A DNA stretch of 64,000 nt, from positions 62,001 through 126,000 of the forward strand of contig CANMQJ010000001.1 in the NCBI GenBank assembly GCA_947500005.1, read 5' to 3'. Within the stretch, counting starts at the first letter, position 1. Each line of letters begins with the position of its first letter. Under the pieces are notes generated by a model. The model was not told the DNA's origin and did no database searches. It worked only from the letters and a program-made list of their open reading frames with translations. The position numbers and the translations under genes are program-made. This stretch comes from an uncultured Paracoccaceae bacterium. Lineage in GTDB: Bacteria; Pseudomonadota; Alphaproteobacteria; Rhodobacterales; Rhodobacteraceae. Of this stretch, positions 62,134-64,000 are shown one piece after another.

Positions 62134-63852
62134 ATGACAATGTTGGCAAATCTTGCTCCGATATCCGAGCTATATGTCTCCTACGACAGCGCGCAGAAGT
62201 TGAAAGTCGAGGCCGCCGATCTGGTCAGCCACGACCTCAGCCCGCGCCAGATCTGCGATCTGGAATTGCTGATGAACGGCGGGTTCAATCCGCTCAAGGG
62301 GTTCCTGTCGGAAGCGGATTACAACGGTGTCGTGGACAACATGCGCCTGGCGGACGGAACGCTCTGGCCGATGCCGATCACGCTCGACGTCTCCGAGAAA
62401 TTCGCCGAATCGATCGAACTGGGACAGGATATCGCGCTGCGCGACCAGGAAGGCGTGATTCTGGCGACCATGACCGTCACCGACCGCTGGACCCCGGACA
62501 AGTCGCGCGAGGCGGAAAAGGTCTTTGGCGCTGATGATTCCGCGCACCCTGCGGTGAACTACCTTCACAACGTGTCCGGCAAGGTCTATCTCGGCGGACC
62601 GGTGACCGGAATCCAGCCGCCGGTGCACTACGATTTCCGCGGCCGTCGCGACACCCCGAACGAGCTGCGGGCCTATTTCCGCAAGCTGGGCTGGCGCCGC
62701 GTCGTCGCCTTCCAGACGCGCAACCCCCTGCACCGCGCGCACCAGGAACTGACCTTCCGCGCCGCGAAAGAGGCGCAGGCCAACTTGCTGATCCATCCGG
62801 TGGTCGGCATGACCAAGCCCGGCGATGTCGATCATTTCACCCGCGTGCGCTGCTACGAGGCGGTTCTGGACAAGTACCCGGCGGCGACCACGTCGATGAG
62901 CCTTCTGAACCTGGCGATGCGCATGGCCGGCCCGCGCGAGGCCGTCTGGCACGGGATCATCCGCCGCAACCACGGGTGCACCCATTTCATCGTCGGCCGC
63001 GACCATGCCGGCCCGGGCAAGAACAGCCAGGGCGAGGATTTCTACGGCCCCTATGACGCGCAGGACCTGTTCCGCCAGCACCAGGACGAGATCGGCATCG
63101 AGATGGTCGATTTCAAACACATGGTCTATGTGCAGGAACGCGCCCAATACGAGGCGATGGACGAGATCGAGGATCGCGACAACGTCACCATCCTGAACAT
63201 CTCGGGCACCGAATTGCGCCGCCGCCTTCGCGAGGGTCTGGAAATACCAGAGTGGTTCTCCTTCCCCGAGGTGGTGACGGAACTGCGTCATCGCTACCCG
63301 CCGCGCAGCCAGCAGGGCTTTACCGTGTTCTTCACGGGCTTCTCCGGCTCGGGCAAATCGACCATCGCAAACGCGCTGATGGTCAAACTGATGGAGATGG
63401 GGGACCGCCCCGTGACATTGCTCGACGGCGATATCGTGCGCAAGAACCTCAGCTCCGAGCTGGGCTTCTCGAAAGAGCACCGCGACCTCAACATCCGCCG
63501 CATCGGCTATGTTGCTTCCGAGATCACCAAGAACGGCGGTATCGCCATCTGTGCTCCCATCGCGCCCTACGCCGCCACCCGCCGCGCGGTGCGCGAGGAG
63601 ATCGAACAGTTCGGTGCATTCTGCGAGGTGCATGTCGCGACCTCTATCGAGGAATGCGAGCGCCGTGACCGCAAGGGGCTCTACAAACTTGCGCGCGAAG
63701 GCAAGATCAAGGAGTTCACCGGAATTTCGGACCCTTACGACGTGCCCGAGAACCCGGAACTGAGCGTCGAGACCGAGAATGTCGATGTCGACAACTGTGC
63801 GCACCAGGTGATCCTGAAGCTGGAGAGCATGGGCCTGATCGGCACACGCTAA
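62134..63852 (+). CDS. sat/cysC: bifunctional sulfate adenylyltransferase / adenylylsulfate kinase
   Basis: A 572-residue fusion that makes PAPS from sulfate in two steps. The N-terminal ATP sulfurylase (to about 385) shows QTRNPLHRAHQEL (194-206) and GRDHAGPG (288-295). The C-terminal APS kinase has P-loop GFSGSGKST (402-410), the ENLRIRR-like RDLNIRRIGYVASEITKNGG, and a KGLYKLAREG lid. Both active sites look intact. It replaces the separate cysDNC system. ATG at 62134 is used rather than a TTG six bases upstream. The product feeds PAPS reduction, which needs thioredoxin. Confidence 0.96.
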   Translation: MTMLANLAPISELYVSYDSAQKLKVEAADLVSHDLSPRQICDLELLMNGGFNPLKGFLSEADYNGVVDNMRLADGTLWPMPITLDVSEKFAESIELGQDIALRDQEGVILATMTVTDRWTPDKSREAEKVFGADDSAHPAVNYLHNVSGKVYLGGPVTGIQPPVHYDFRGRRDTPNELRAYFRKLGWRRVVAFQTRNPLHRAHQELTFRAAKEAQANLLIHPVVGMTKPGDVDHFTRVRCYEAVLDKYPAATTSMSLLNLAMRMAGPREAVWHGIIRRNHGCTHFIVGRDHAGPGKNSQGEDFYGPYDAQDLFRQHQDEIGIEMVDFKHMVYVQERAQYEAMDEIEDRDNVTILNISGTELRRRLREGLEIPEWFSFPEVVTELRHRYPPRSQQGFTVFFTGFSGSGKSTIANALMVKLMEMGDRPVTLLDGDIVRKNLSSELGFSKEHRDLNIRRIGYVASEITKNGGIAICAPIAPYAATRRAVREEIEQFGAFCEVHVATSIEECERRDRKGLYKLAREGKIKEFTGISDPYDVPENPELSVETENVDVDNCAHQVILKLESMGLIGTR

Positions 63853-63885
63853 GCCCCGATCCGGGACTTGTTGACGACAAGCCAT

Positions 63886-63914
63886 CCCTTGCCACGCCAC
63901 ATGCGGGGCAAGGG
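63886..63914 (+). terminator. hairpin after sat/cysC
   Basis: CCCTTGCC, a 13-base loop, GGCAAGGG: an 8-bp stem 33 bases after the stop. No T tract; the right arm includes part of the next gene's ribosome site. Confidence 0.35.
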
Positions 63915-63922
63915 AGCCGGGC

Positions 63923-64000
63923 ATGAACCTGTTTCTTCCCGGCACACCTCACGATACCGGTGGTCTCAACCCCTTGATTGCCGCGCGGGATGGCCGCGTC
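63923..64000 (+). CDS. start of an unidentified gene (cut by window edge)
   Basis: An ATG with AGGGAG upstream opens a frame that runs to the edge: 26 codons, beginning MNLFLPGTPHDTGGLNPLIA. Too short to identify. Confidence 0.45.
   Translation, partial: MNLFLPGTPHDTGGLNPLIAARDGRV

Overview
The window is chromosomal DNA of a GC-rich alphaproteobacterium, almost certainly a member of the Rhodobacteraceae/Roseobacter group. Signs of this are a GcrA-type cell-cycle regulator, DUF1467 next to methylmalonyl-CoA epimerase, DUF6455 mini-proteins, a stand-alone Hint-domain protein, tripartite tricarboxylate transporter genes and EcfG-type stress promoters. I see no prophage, insertion sequence, CRISPR array, rRNA or credible tRNA. 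Gene content is mostly ordinary housekeeping, with several accessory points of interest.

Layout: 1-14 kb holds gnd (cut by the left edge), a NUDIX hydrolase, a Pit phosphate transporter, an overlapping tctC-tctB-tctA-panE-like operon, argD-argF, a DMT exporter overlapping a flavodoxin-fold oxidoreductase, an MFS protein and an orphan ABC-2 permease. 14-23 kb holds gcrA, a DUF2267 protein, a class IV aminotransferase with an FAH-family hydrolase, a stress block (PfpI/DJ-1, pyridoxamine-oxidase-like stress protein, YghU-type GST), an NCS2 permease, SseB and an Fe-S uracil-DNA glycosylase. 23-31 kb holds a KpsT/KpsE-type polysaccharide export pair, a phosphohexomutase, an AsmA protein and rimO. 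31-44 kb holds many small genes: DUF393, three tandem DUF6455 proteins, IMPACT, an M48 lipoprotein protease, nitroreductase, EI24, a diheme cytochrome c, a ferric-reductase-like flavocytochrome, mce, a response regulator with an HPt-like tail, hemerythrin, aspS and a CPBP protease. 44-57 kb holds carB, a KAS III, tdk, ybjN-proC-csaA-hydroxyacid dehydrogenase, a BMFP/UbiK protein and lgt-midA-pgeF. 57-64 kb holds a Hint protein, lrp, trxB, a membrane redox-type adenylate cyclase and a fused sat/cysC.

The most interesting items are: (1) a three-part protein at 60282-62000 that joins a histidine-rich membrane domain, a [2Fe-2S] ferredoxin domain and a class III adenylate cyclase, placed between trxB and sat/cysC; (2) four well-matched EcfG-type (GGAAC-N16/17-CGTT) promoters in front of unlinked genes (PfpI, GST, hemerythrin, a small membrane protein), suggesting a local general-stress regulon; (3) a dispersed composite intergenic repeat present as two 151-bp copies plus partial copies; (4) three adjacent paralogous Cys-rich DUF6455 mini-proteins; (5) a CtrA-like site in front of a response regulator that ends in an HPt-like domain.

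All product names come from reading motifs and overall sequence resemblance; no database search was run. Start codons were re-chosen where the longest open frame ran into a neighbour, a terminator or sequence without a ribosome-binding site.
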